Origin: Dysgonomonas sp. UBA5412
Lineage (GTDB): Bacteria; Bacteroidota; Bacteroidia; Bacteroidales; Dysgonomonadaceae
NCBI GenBank assembly: GCA_002409595.1
Contig: DHNQ01000001.1
Coordinates: 179,222 to 243,221, forward strand
Direction: 5' to 3'
DNA length: 64,000 nucleotides
Positions within the stretch are counted from its first letter, which is position 1. The number at the start of each line of letters is the position of its first letter. The notes under the pieces were generated by a model that saw nothing but the letters and a program-made list of their open reading frames with translations, had not been told where the DNA came from and made no database searches. The translations under genes and the position numbers were made by a program. This document shows positions 34,710-43,866 of this stretch, one piece after another.

Positions 34710-36239
34710 TTAATTGTAATCTGGATTTTGTATTAAAACTCCATTCGACTTATCTATTTCCACCTGAGGTATAGGTAAAAGACGATGCTTATCCTGATAA
34801 TTTGTTTTTCCGGCGGCATGCAATACTTCTTTAGCGATACCCCAACGTACTAAATCATAGAAGCGATCAAATTCAAGCCCCAATTCAACTCTTCTTTCAT
34901 GCTGAATGGCTTTTCTTAATTCTAGCTGATCTGTAGTTGTTACCTTTGGTAAAATTGTATTATCATTTCCTCTTGCATGAGCGCGTACTTGCTCTAAATA
35001 ATTAAGTGCGTCGGTAGTGTTACCCATTTCATTTGCAGCTTCTGCTGCCATTAGAAGAACATCAGTATAACGTATAAGACGAATATTTACCCAAAAACCG
35101 GCATTTGTGTATAATTTTCTTTTAGCTGGATTAGTATATGCTTTCTTATTAAAATAAGCACCGCTTGCCAACGATTCTGGAGATTCGCCATACGGTGTAT
35201 TTTTAGTTGCATCAGTTATCGGTTCTCCTGGTTTTCTAAAATATATAAGAGTCGCATCTTTACGTGGGTCTCCAGCTTCAAAAGCAAGCCCCATTTCTTT
35301 AGTTGCCATATGCCAACCCCATCCTAAATTCCATTCTCCAGAACCTCGAATACCTTGTACCTCACAAAATTGGCTGCCAATTGCTAAATCAGCTGGTCTA
35401 CCAGCAGTAACTGTACATTGCAATTCAAACACAGATTCACCACAGTTTTCACCATCATCTGTAAATACTTTATCATAAGGCGTATTTAGGTTATATACCT
35501 TAGAATCGATAACTTCTTTTGCTGCAGCATACATATTTCCCCAGTCGCTACGCATCATATATGTTCTTGCATGCAGAGATCTGGCTGCCCCCCATGTTAG
35601 ACGTCCAATATATTTAGACTCCCAGCTTATCGGTAAATATTTTTCAGCAACAGCCAAGTCTTGATCAATTAATTGATAGATTTCTGATGCCGGAGATTTT
35701 GGTATATTAGATTGAGATGCATCAACTACTTTAAAATCAATTTTTGGTACATCACCGAAAGCTCTTACTAGATTAAAAAAACAATAAGCTCTAAAAAATT
35801 TCGCTTCAGCCAAATTTATTAAATCTAATTCTCCAGGAGTAATTTTTTCTTCTAGAATAGATATTACAGTATTGCAGCTAGTAATTATAGTATAATTGTG
35901 AGTCCAATATGCTGAAACAGTACCATTAGTTGTTGTATAATTAAAATCATCAAAAAAAGATGCCATATCAGGACCATCAGAAGCCAAACTTCCCTTTTCA
36001 GAGTCTTCGGAACGGAAATTATGGATTGCAAATGCCGGAATCCCAGCTGTAATATTATAGCTTCTCATCTGGGCATATATACTAAATACTTTACCCTCTT
36101 CCAAGCCGCCATCAGATGAGTCGTCTTCGGTAAAGCTTCCTTGTGGACTTCTATCCAAGAAATCGTTACAACTAGTAAAGGATAATGCAGATACCGCAAT
36201 TATCGCTCCACATATATATTTATTAATTATTCGTTTCAT
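34710..36239 (-). CDS. SusD/RagB family glycan-binding lipoprotein
   Basis: A 509-aa surface lipoprotein (signal ending LSFTSC, then NDFLDRSPQGSFTEDD). The N-terminal SusD-like region includes the TPR-type helices, with LINLAEAKFFRAYCFFNLVR and FGDVPKIDF near residue 160. The C-terminal SusD domain ends with the typical IQHERRVELGLEFDRFYDLV and LLPIPQVEID. It forms the lid over the SusC barrel and binds the incoming oligosaccharide. It lies 20 bp after susC. Confidence 0.95.
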   Translation of the reverse strand: MKRIINKYICGAIIAVSALSFTSCNDFLDRSPQGSFTEDDSSDGGLEEGKVFSIYAQMRSYNITAGIPAFAIHNFRSEDSEKGSLASDGPDMASFFDDFNYTTTNGTVSAYWTHNYTIITSCNTVISILEEKITPGELDLINLAEAKFFRAYCFFNLVRAFGDVPKIDFKVVDASQSNIPKSPASEIYQLIDQDLAVAEKYLPISWESKYIGRLTWGAARSLHARTYMMRSDWGNMYAAAKEVIDSKVYNLNTPYDKVFTDDGENCGESVFELQCTVTAGRPADLAIGSQFCEVQGIRGSGEWNLGWGWHMATKEMGLAFEAGDPRKDATLIYFRKPGEPITDATKNTPYGESPESLASGAYFNKKAYTNPAKRKLYTNAGFWVNIRLIRYTDVLLMAAEAANEMGNTTDALNYLEQVRAHARGNDNTILPKVTTTDQLELRKAIQHERRVELGLEFDRFYDLVRWGIAKEVLHAAGKTNYQDKHRLLPIPQVEIDKSNGVLIQNPDYN

Positions 36240-36259
36240 AATTTTTGTCTTGTTTTTGA

Positions 36260-39200
36260 TTAAAATGTAAGATTAAGGCCAAATGTATATACTGCAGGCA
36301 TAGGATAAGTACCTTTATCATTACCGAATGCAGTTGCAGTACCTCCAATTTCAGGTGTATATCCTGTATTCTTTTTCCATGTCTTTAAGTTTTGTATATT
36401 CACATAAACTTTCAATGCCTTTGCTCTAATTTTCTGTAAGAAACTTGTATCAAATGTATACCCAAGTTGTACATTTCTAATTCTAAAGAAACTACCGTCT
36501 TCTATATAATATTCAGAGTTTTGATTATTTACAGTATGTGCTGTGTTTAATAATGGTTCTGAATTAGAAGTGCCTTCGCCATGCCATCTGCCGACACGAG
36601 CTTCTAAGTAATTAAATTGAGTCCAGTTGTAGTTATCCCAAGTTCTATAAATCTCATTACCTTCTACTCCCATCATGTCAACAGATAGGTCAAAGTTCTT
36701 ATAGCCTAAATTAAGAGAGATACCATATGTAAAATCAGGAGTTGGATTTCCAATCATGGTTCTATCAGCTGTCGTAATAACACCATCACCATTAACATCT
36801 ACAAACTTAAGATCTCCAGGAGTAACAGCAAACTCTTTATTTACAGGAGAGTTAGCTATTTCTTCTAACGACTGATACACTCCCTCTACTTTATATCCGT
36901 AAAAATAACCAATAGGATAACCAGCCATTGTCTGAGAGACACTTTTATCTCCATCAATAATAGTATAACCTGATTGAACTAACGAAATGACTTTATTCTT
37001 GATTGTAGTAAGGTTACCACTTACTCCGTATGAGAAATCACCAATTTTATCTGCCCAAGATAGAGATAGCTCTACTCCTTTATTCTCCATCTGGCCAAGG
37101 TTACCTAATCCAGGAACTGTTCCTGCAATACCGGGAACCGTAGCTAATAAGTCTTTAGTATTCTTTTTGTAATAAACACCTTCAAAACGTAATCTATTCT
37201 TCAAAGTATACGCTTCTAAACCAGCTTCCCATGCTTCTACCTTTTCCCATCTTAGATTCGCATTTGGCAGATATTTAAGTGAATATCCAGGAACTATTTG
37301 ATCTCCAAATACAGCAGAATATTTATTTTCCAGAATAGGTTCTGCAGGATAAGCCATGCTCATATTCTGATTACCTAAAGTACCCCAAGATCCTTTTACT
37401 TTTAGATAATCTAAGAATGACTTCGTATTTTCCATAAACTTCTCTTCGGAAATAACCCAGCCTCCACCTACAGAGTAGAAGTTCTGCCATTGATTTCCGG
37501 TATAATAGAATGCAGATGAGCCATCACGACGGAAAGATCCGTTAAACAAATATTTATTTTTATAGTTATACAAAACCCTGAACAAGCCGGATAGCGTTGT
37601 ACGTTCCCATTGCTCACTTCCATTTGTTGTAGCATCTGCATCACCAATACTTACATACCATTTATCCGGATTATTAGCAATTACTAATCCCATACCTTGT
37701 CCTCTAGAAGCTGTAAGACTAGATAAAGTATTATAATAAGTAGTGAAACCTCCGGTTGCTGTAATATTATGACCTCCAAAGCTATTTGTATAAGTTAACA
37801 AATAATCGCTTTGAACCTTTGTTTCATTCAATTTAGTTTGAGATACCGCAGTTCTTTTTGTTCCTAATGTTAGAATTGGTTCACCTGTAGTAATCTCCTG
37901 ATCATATACATTCATAATAGGAGTATAATTCCGGCTATCATCAGATCTGTAATCTAGAGAGAACATTGCTCTGAAGTTGAAATTCTTAAGGAAATTGATT
38001 TCCCCAAATACATTACCTCCACCTCTATAATTAACTGCTCTTGTGGTTCTTTGCTTTAATTCTACATCAACCATCGGATTATTCAATTGTGCTTTCTGAA
38101 TTCCAGGTAGAGATGCATACAATTGATATTCATCGTTATAAACTGGAGCGACAGGAGTGGCCCTTATTGCGCCAAGCACCTCTTTTGCATCTGGAGGAAG
38201 AATTCTAGCTCCATTAAACTGGAATCCAACTTTAATATTTCTAGTCAGATTGTAATCACTATTCAAATTCACAGTAATCTTGCTAAATTCCTCATGTTTA
38301 ATATTACCTTGTTCTGAAGAATAACCAACCCCCATATAGAAACGGCTCTTTTCACCAGCTCCTGTAATACTTACGTTATTGTTAGTGATGAATCCTGTTT
38401 GAAATATCTCATCTTGCCAATCAGTATCTGCATTCCAATTAGAAAAATCGTAAAGAGCATTACCTTGATTTGCTAATTGCTCATTATATAATTCTTTAAA
38501 TTGAGCAGCATTAGTTAGTTTAATCTTATCAACAACTGCTTTAAAGCCAAAAGAAGTATTGATATTAACTAATGTCTGACCTTCCTTCGCTTTTTTTGTT
38601 GTTACAATTATAACTCCATTAGCTCCACGTACACCAAATATAGCTAGAGATGAAGGATCTTTTAAGATTTCCATCGATTCGATATCTGATGGGTTAAGAA
38701 AATTTATATTATCATTAAACAATCCATCAACAACATATAATGGCGTAAATCCGTTGATTGAGTTAGTACCTCTTATACGAATCTCAGGATCTTGTCCCGC
38801 TCTACCTGTATTAATTACCTGAACTCCCGAAATTTTACCTTGTAAAGAAGCTAATGGATTCGCAGATGGCTTATTAGCAATTTCATCAGCTTTTATACTG
38901 ACAATAGAACCGGTTAGATCTCTTTTCTTTGCTGTACCGTAACCGATTACGACTGTTTCGGTCAACATTTGTGCATCATCTTGCATTACGATATCAATAG
39001 TAGTTTGTGTAGCGACCGTAATTAATTGAGTTTTCATACCTACGTATGAGAATTCAAGAACATCTCCTGATTTTGCAGGAATAGTATATGCGCCATCAAG
39101 GTCTGTTACTGTACCTGTGGTAGTACCTTGTATCTTTATGGTCACACCAATCAAACCTTCGGAAGTAGCATCTGTTACTTTACCCGAAATTGTCTTAGTC

Positions 39201-39316
39201 TGAGCATAAAGGTTTACAGTACTTGCCAGCAAAAAGCAAGTAAGGAATACGAATCCTTTCATAAGGAAGGAGTCCATCCCTGGTGTAAAGAATGATCTTT
39301 TAAGTTTAATTTTCAT
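36260..39316 (-). CDS. SusC/RagA family TonB-dependent transporter
   Basis: A 1018-aa outer-membrane transporter. After the signal peptide (cleavage near LYAQ, residue 39) comes a carboxypeptidase-regulatory-like domain: KTISGKVTDATSEGLIGVTI, continuing to GDVLEFSYVGMKTQ. The TonB-box region ETVVIGYGTAKKRDLTGSI near residue 120 leads into the plug (about 130-245, with IRGTNSINGFTPLYVVDG). The rest is a 22-strand barrel ending in PAVYTFGLNLTF. No N-terminal STN signalling domain is present, so it does not signal to an anti-sigma factor, in keeping with control by the upstream regulator. It imports glycan fragments together with SusD. Confidence 0.95.
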   Translation of the reverse strand: MKIKLKRSFFTPGMDSFLMKGFVFLTCFLLASTVNLYAQTKTISGKVTDATSEGLIGVTIKIQGTTTGTVTDLDGAYTIPAKSGDVLEFSYVGMKTQLITVATQTTIDIVMQDDAQMLTETVVIGYGTAKKRDLTGSIVSIKADEIANKPSANPLASLQGKISGVQVINTGRAGQDPEIRIRGTNSINGFTPLYVVDGLFNDNINFLNPSDIESMEILKDPSSLAIFGVRGANGVIIVTTKKAKEGQTLVNINTSFGFKAVVDKIKLTNAAQFKELYNEQLANQGNALYDFSNWNADTDWQDEIFQTGFITNNNVSITGAGEKSRFYMGVGYSSEQGNIKHEEFSKITVNLNSDYNLTRNIKVGFQFNGARILPPDAKEVLGAIRATPVAPVYNDEYQLYASLPGIQKAQLNNPMVDVELKQRTTRAVNYRGGGNVFGEINFLKNFNFRAMFSLDYRSDDSRNYTPIMNVYDQEITTGEPILTLGTKRTAVSQTKLNETKVQSDYLLTYTNSFGGHNITATGGFTTYYNTLSSLTASRGQGMGLVIANNPDKWYVSIGDADATTNGSEQWERTTLSGLFRVLYNYKNKYLFNGSFRRDGSSAFYYTGNQWQNFYSVGGGWVISEEKFMENTKSFLDYLKVKGSWGTLGNQNMSMAYPAEPILENKYSAVFGDQIVPGYSLKYLPNANLRWEKVEAWEAGLEAYTLKNRLRFEGVYYKKNTKDLLATVPGIAGTVPGLGNLGQMENKGVELSLSWADKIGDFSYGVSGNLTTIKNKVISLVQSGYTIIDGDKSVSQTMAGYPIGYFYGYKVEGVYQSLEEIANSPVNKEFAVTPGDLKFVDVNGDGVITTADRTMIGNPTPDFTYGISLNLGYKNFDLSVDMMGVEGNEIYRTWDNYNWTQFNYLEARVGRWHGEGTSNSEPLLNTAHTVNNQNSEYYIEDGSFFRIRNVQLGYTFDTSFLQKIRAKALKVYVNIQNLKTWKKNTGYTPEIGGTATAFGNDKGTYPMPAVYTFGLNLTF

Positions 39317-39641
39317 AGTTTTACTTTTTATTTAAACACACTTTTTTCAAATAAAATCTACTATGAACGCCGGAAAAGAAAAATGGTAATTTGTGTTTTA
39401 ATCTTTTTATATAGGTATCGATTTACAGCTCTCTTTCTTTCTAAAATTGAGTCAAGATACTTACCATTATATTTTATCAGGTCGTGATATTAGATTTTGT
39501 TCAAAAATAGGTAATGCAACAAAAGTGTTTCTAAAAGTTAATACACCCTAAATACATAGCCCATTTATTTAACAGTACCACGACCTCACTTTTACCTCTC
39601 AAAAATACACAATATACTATAAAACAAATAGATATAATATA
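39317..39641 (-). promoter_or_regulatory. susC upstream region with -7 box and spaced inverted repeat
   Basis: This 325-bp gap has no gene. A -7 box (TATTTTTG on the minus strand, 39502-39509) predicts a leader of about 180 nt. An 8-bp inverted repeat, AGGTCGTG at 39479-39486 and CACGACCT at 39579-39586, flanks the box with arms exactly 100 bp apart. It may be a pair of binding sites for the adjacent regulator. Confidence 0.4.
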
Positions 39642-42476
39642 TCAATCTACATTAAGAAAGAACTCATTCAGGTTTTGGGAAGATTGAAGATTTAGTTTCT
39701 TTCGCAACCGATACCGACTATTTTCAATAGCCCTTACAGATAAATTCATTAAGGAAGCTATCTCTTTTGTCTCTAAATTCAGTTTTAGGCAGGCACAAAG
39801 ACGAAGATCATTGTTCGTTAATTGGGGATATAACATTTTCATCTTTTTGAAAAAGCCTGTATGTTTTTCTTCAAATTTGATAAGGAACATCTTCCAGTCA
39901 TCTTCCGAATTCAGATTATTATTCAATAAGGCATTTATCTTTTGATATAACGGCAATAGTGCACTCATCTTATTTTTAGTGTAAAATTCGTCTATAATAT
40001 CCTTAACCTTGAGTATAAGTTCATTCCTTTGAATAATAAATGAAGTCTGGGTCAACAATTCTGCATTTTTCTGTTCCACTTCTTGCTGCAACTCTCCGGC
40101 AAGGACTCTCAATCGTTTCGTTTCTCTCAACCGTATTTTTTGTAAATGGAGATTTCTGTATCGTCTTAATATGAGTATCCATACTGCATATAAAATTGCA
40201 ATAATGATCAGAAGATACAGAATATATGCCCAAACAGTTAGATACCAAGGTGATAATATTTCGAATTTATATGATACAGGGGTTGAATAATTTCCTAAAT
40301 GGTCTATTGTTCTCACCATAAAGGTATATTCTCCGACAGGAAGACGAGCGTATGAGACTGTATTGATTTTTTGAGGTAAAGACCAATCTTTATCTACATT
40401 CTCTATCATATATTGGAAAGATAAGTTGGAAGAGAATGAGTCGTTAGATGAGAAATTAAATGTAACAGTATTATAGTCGAAAGGTATTTTATAACCGTCA
40501 GACATATTCTTATACACAATATCTCCCGCCATATCTTTTGTTCTTAAAGATTCTAAATACGGAATGGGTAGTTCTCTATAAAGGTTTGCAGATCTTTTAT
40601 TCTCAGAATTTGTATATAGCAAAAAACCATTATCGAGACAGATAAGACTATGTCCATTATTTAAGATACTTATATTCTCATAGGCATTGACTAACGAGAG
40701 ATTCATACCCAGGTTATAATTTTCCAAAATCTGAGCTTCATATCCATCGAAAGAGAATTTATAAATAGCTGTAGAAGTCAAAGCCCAAAATATATTATCC
40801 TTAATAGGTATTACTTGTTTTATATTTTTTACATTTTCGAAACATCTATTCAATAAAGAACTGGGAACAACTTTATTCTGAATATCATCATACGTATAAA
40901 ACTGATCATTGCCAAGAAAAACGATGCGTCCTCCAACCTTAAAAGTTTTCATTTTATATGGAAGCCCATCCTTATTATTCCCTCCATAATAAGAGAATGA
41001 CCTAAAGCCTTCTAAATCATCTTCCAATTTGCAACGATAAACACCTCTATTGAAATGTTCCAACCAAAGATTTCCTAAATGGTCAAATTGTGCATTAACG
41101 ATTGGCTCTGAGATTTGTCCCGGCTTATATATTTTATTAGTCGCTCTATCTATCATCCGTATTGATTGGTAAGTTGATAAGATCAGATAGTCCTTATCTT
41201 TTATTTTAGATGGTAATACATTATAAACTCCATTACCGACTCCTGCTACATCGGTCACTGTCAGATTTGAGTTGATTTCTTTCAACCCTCTGTTATGAGC
41301 GCAATATAAAACATTATCAACAACAGTCAATCCCCAGATCTGTCCTTGTGTACCATTAATTAATTTCATATTACCCAAAGCATTTGGCTTATCCAATCCG
41401 GCTTCATCAATATAAAAAACTCCTTGATTGGTTCCAATAAACAGCTTGCCTTGCCATAATGCTCCGCAATATACAGCTCCTGTATTTCCACGTGGATCAG
41501 TATAACAGCTAATATTTTCTATATATTGTATATAAGCCAGCCCCCTATCAAGAGCAGCCCAAACATTGCCTAAGTTATCTTCGTACAGTGATAAGATTGT
41601 ATTGTTTTGTAAATTATTAGCAGATGAGATATGATTTACGATTGTCCCGCTTTTATCTACTTCGTACATTCCGTCCAGAATAGTTCCTAAATAATAATTA
41701 CCCTTAGAAGATAATACTCCGCAATTGAGTTCCGTCGAGTTCATTACAGACGACAGAGTCGAATTCCATTCGGTAAACTTTTCACCATCATATATATAAA
41801 TTCCTTTTGTACTAGTACCTATCAAGTATTGATTGTCCAAATAGGGAAGTATAACTCTGACATCAGTATTTTTAAATATATCACTGCCTTCAATCTGAGT
41901 GAACTTATCTCCCTTTAAGAAGAAAAGAGCCCCACCCATTTGTTGTACAATAAAAGTATCCCTTACCTTGGTAAGAAAAAGAAATCCCCCGTCAAAATCA
42001 ACTCTCTTGACAGTTTTATAATCGTACATATAAATGGCAGAAAAGGATTGGAAATAAACGCAATCGTCAGCAATCCATATTTTCCAGAAATCGTCATTTC
42101 GGAAAAGAGCTTTATCCACATTATCGCTTAATGAAGTATATACCAACTTGCCGGAGATATCTCTATCCCATCGACCAAATTCTTCGTAACTTCCGGTAAA
42201 TATTGTTTTGTGCGAGAGTACAGCAAGCGATCTAAGAACAAGATTATTCGGAAGTTGATTTAAATTCCATTCAACTCCATCAAATTCGAGTAATCCAATA
42301 TCGTTTCCAAAGTACATGTAACCTCGTTCGTCCTGACCAATAGACCAATTTTTATTATCGGCCTGATATTTTTCACGATATACATTTATTATATGAGGCT
42401 TATTAGGTAAAGCCTGAATAGAAACCAAAAGAGTTATAACAAGGATTATATATCGTATATAATTTCTCAGAATCAT
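39642..42476 (-). CDS. Membrane-spanning propeller/Y_Y_Y regulator with LuxR-type HTH
   Basis: A 944-aa protein. It has a signal/anchor segment, then repeated two-component-regulator propeller blades (about 30-640, e.g. NNTILSLYEDNLGNVWAALD). A Y_Y_Y (triple tyrosine) domain follows at about 665-735. One membrane helix lies near 745-770 and a coiled coil at 775-830. The C-terminal LuxR/GerE-like HTH has ETKEIASLMNLSVRAIENSR near residue 900. It has no histidine kinase or receiver, unlike hybrid two-component systems. It appears to sense glycan in the periplasm and bind DNA directly from the membrane, as SusR does. It lies just upstream of susC. Confidence 0.85.
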   Translation of the reverse strand: MILRNYIRYIILVITLLVSIQALPNKPHIINVYREKYQADNKNWSIGQDERGYMYFGNDIGLLEFDGVEWNLNQLPNNLVLRSLAVLSHKTIFTGSYEEFGRWDRDISGKLVYTSLSDNVDKALFRNDDFWKIWIADDCVYFQSFSAIYMYDYKTVKRVDFDGGFLFLTKVRDTFIVQQMGGALFFLKGDKFTQIEGSDIFKNTDVRVILPYLDNQYLIGTSTKGIYIYDGEKFTEWNSTLSSVMNSTELNCGVLSSKGNYYLGTILDGMYEVDKSGTIVNHISSANNLQNNTILSLYEDNLGNVWAALDRGLAYIQYIENISCYTDPRGNTGAVYCGALWQGKLFIGTNQGVFYIDEAGLDKPNALGNMKLINGTQGQIWGLTVVDNVLYCAHNRGLKEINSNLTVTDVAGVGNGVYNVLPSKIKDKDYLILSTYQSIRMIDRATNKIYKPGQISEPIVNAQFDHLGNLWLEHFNRGVYRCKLEDDLEGFRSFSYYGGNNKDGLPYKMKTFKVGGRIVFLGNDQFYTYDDIQNKVVPSSLLNRCFENVKNIKQVIPIKDNIFWALTSTAIYKFSFDGYEAQILENYNLGMNLSLVNAYENISILNNGHSLICLDNGFLLYTNSENKRSANLYRELPIPYLESLRTKDMAGDIVYKNMSDGYKIPFDYNTVTFNFSSNDSFSSNLSFQYMIENVDKDWSLPQKINTVSYARLPVGEYTFMVRTIDHLGNYSTPVSYKFEILSPWYLTVWAYILYLLIIIAILYAVWILILRRYRNLHLQKIRLRETKRLRVLAGELQQEVEQKNAELLTQTSFIIQRNELILKVKDIIDEFYTKNKMSALLPLYQKINALLNNNLNSEDDWKMFLIKFEEKHTGFFKKMKMLYPQLTNNDLRLCACLKLNLETKEIASLMNLSVRAIENSRYRLRKKLNLQSSQNLNEFFLNVD

Positions 42477-42519
42477 ATCTAAAGATTTAGTAGCGTGTTG
42501 TGTATAATATTTAACACCT

Positions 42520-42527
42520 CAAAAATA
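42520..42527 (-). promoter_or_regulatory. -7 promoter box for the PUL regulator
   Basis: It reads TATTTTTG on the minus strand, with a predicted leader of about 37 nt. Confidence 0.45.
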
Positions 42528-42640
42528 GTACATTTATCAAACAACTGCATCAAATTATAAAAACCTTAACACATGACATCCTTCTTATAGCTATATTTAG
42601 AAGTGATAACAGATGGAACTATAATCATTAAAAAGAAAAA

Positions 42641-42662
42641 CAGGTATATTCATTTATACCTG
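42641..42662 (-). terminator. Terminator of the metal efflux operon
   Basis: The perfect 8-bp stem 42641-42648 with 42655-42662 has a 6-nt loop. On the minus strand it is followed by TTTTTCTTTTT. Confidence 0.8.
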
Positions 42663-42675
42663 CCTTCTTCTTATT

Positions 42676-43854
42676 TTAGTTTTCCCACTGTTGCAGTTCA
42701 CTAACGGCCAAGAAATAATCTCGTTCCGTTTCGTAAAATTTATCTAATGTTTCGTAATATACAGTAAGTTCCAGCAAGTAATTAATTAAAGATAACTGCC
42801 CTTTGTCTAAAGCTTTTTGCAGCAAATCTTTATTATTCGTTACAGTCAGCGCATCTCCATATTCCTTTAGCAAGCCGGCTAATTTAGAAGCCCTTTCATA
42901 ATTACCTTTCAGTGTATTACGAAATTGCAACTGAGTATCTATTTGTTGCATCTGTAAAGCGGAAGTCTGAACCTTCTGATGTTTAACTGTATTACGCCCC
43001 TCCCACAAAGGAATAGATACCCCTACTGTAAAACCTTGGAATATACGACCTTCCTCTCTTTCACGAGCATATCCTGCTGTAATCTTCGGCAAATTCAGTG
43101 AACGGGTCAACTGCTCTTGCTTCTTACTCAATACGACATCTTGTTCTGCTTTAACAATTTGCGGATTATTTGTTTTTATCCGTTCAAACCATTCGATAAA
43201 ATTTAGCGGAAAATCATATTGTGAATATGAATCTACGTCAACAGACATTGGTTCGCCGCCATTGAGCCGTTGCAATTCTGTTTTTAACGTATTTAGTTCC
43301 ACCTCATTCATTTGCAAAGACTTCTCTATATTCAGCAAATTCAACTTTGTTTTATTACGTTCCAGAATATCAATATTGCCTTGTTCAAAGCTCTTTTGAT
43401 AAGCATTGGAAAGCTCTCTTGCCGATTCCACTCTGTGATGCAATTCTTTGTTGAGCTTATTCTGATAAGCAAGCTCGACACAGAGTAAACGAGCTTGTTG
43501 CAAAATTTCGCGACGTTGCCTATCATATTCCAAGTCCACTTGTTGGTTCTTCCCTTTTGCCAGTTGTGACTTATAACGATATGCAGTCGGAAAATCGAAA
43601 GACTGACTCACACTAAAGTTCCATCGGTTTTGTTCCAACTTAGAATCCGGCCACATATATCCAAATTCAACTTCGGGATTTGCCATATTAATTCCCGTCT
43701 TATTCCCAACCTTATCTGCATTTGCCTGTTCGCGATAAGCCTTGAGCGTTGTATTATTTACTTCTATGCTCTCCAAAGCACGATCAATGTTATTCTGGGC
43801 TTTTAGAGGCAAAGCAAGAAACAATGAAGTGAGTATATATATAATTTGTTTCAT
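42676..43854 (-). CDS. TolC family outer-membrane efflux protein (CusC/CzcC-like)
   Basis: A 392-aa exported protein (signal MKQIIYILTSLFLALPLKAQ) made almost wholly of long helices with heptad-like Leu/Gln patterns. It fits one OEP/TolC protomer, which trimerises into the outer-membrane channel. It is shorter than E. coli TolC and has no lipobox. The gene is 12 bp downstream of the CusA-type pump gene. It is therefore the third component of the tripartite efflux system. Confidence 0.85.
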   Translation of the reverse strand: MKQIIYILTSLFLALPLKAQNNIDRALESIEVNNTTLKAYREQANADKVGNKTGINMANPEVEFGYMWPDSKLEQNRWNFSVSQSFDFPTAYRYKSQLAKGKNQQVDLEYDRQRREILQQARLLCVELAYQNKLNKELHHRVESARELSNAYQKSFEQGNIDILERNKTKLNLLNIEKSLQMNEVELNTLKTELQRLNGGEPMSVDVDSYSQYDFPLNFIEWFERIKTNNPQIVKAEQDVVLSKKQEQLTRSLNLPKITAGYAREREEGRIFQGFTVGVSIPLWEGRNTVKHQKVQTSALQMQQIDTQLQFRNTLKGNYERASKLAGLLKEYGDALTVTNNKDLLQKALDKGQLSLINYLLELTVYYETLDKFYETERDYFLAVSELQQWEN

Positions 43855-43866
43855 AAATTTGATCGT

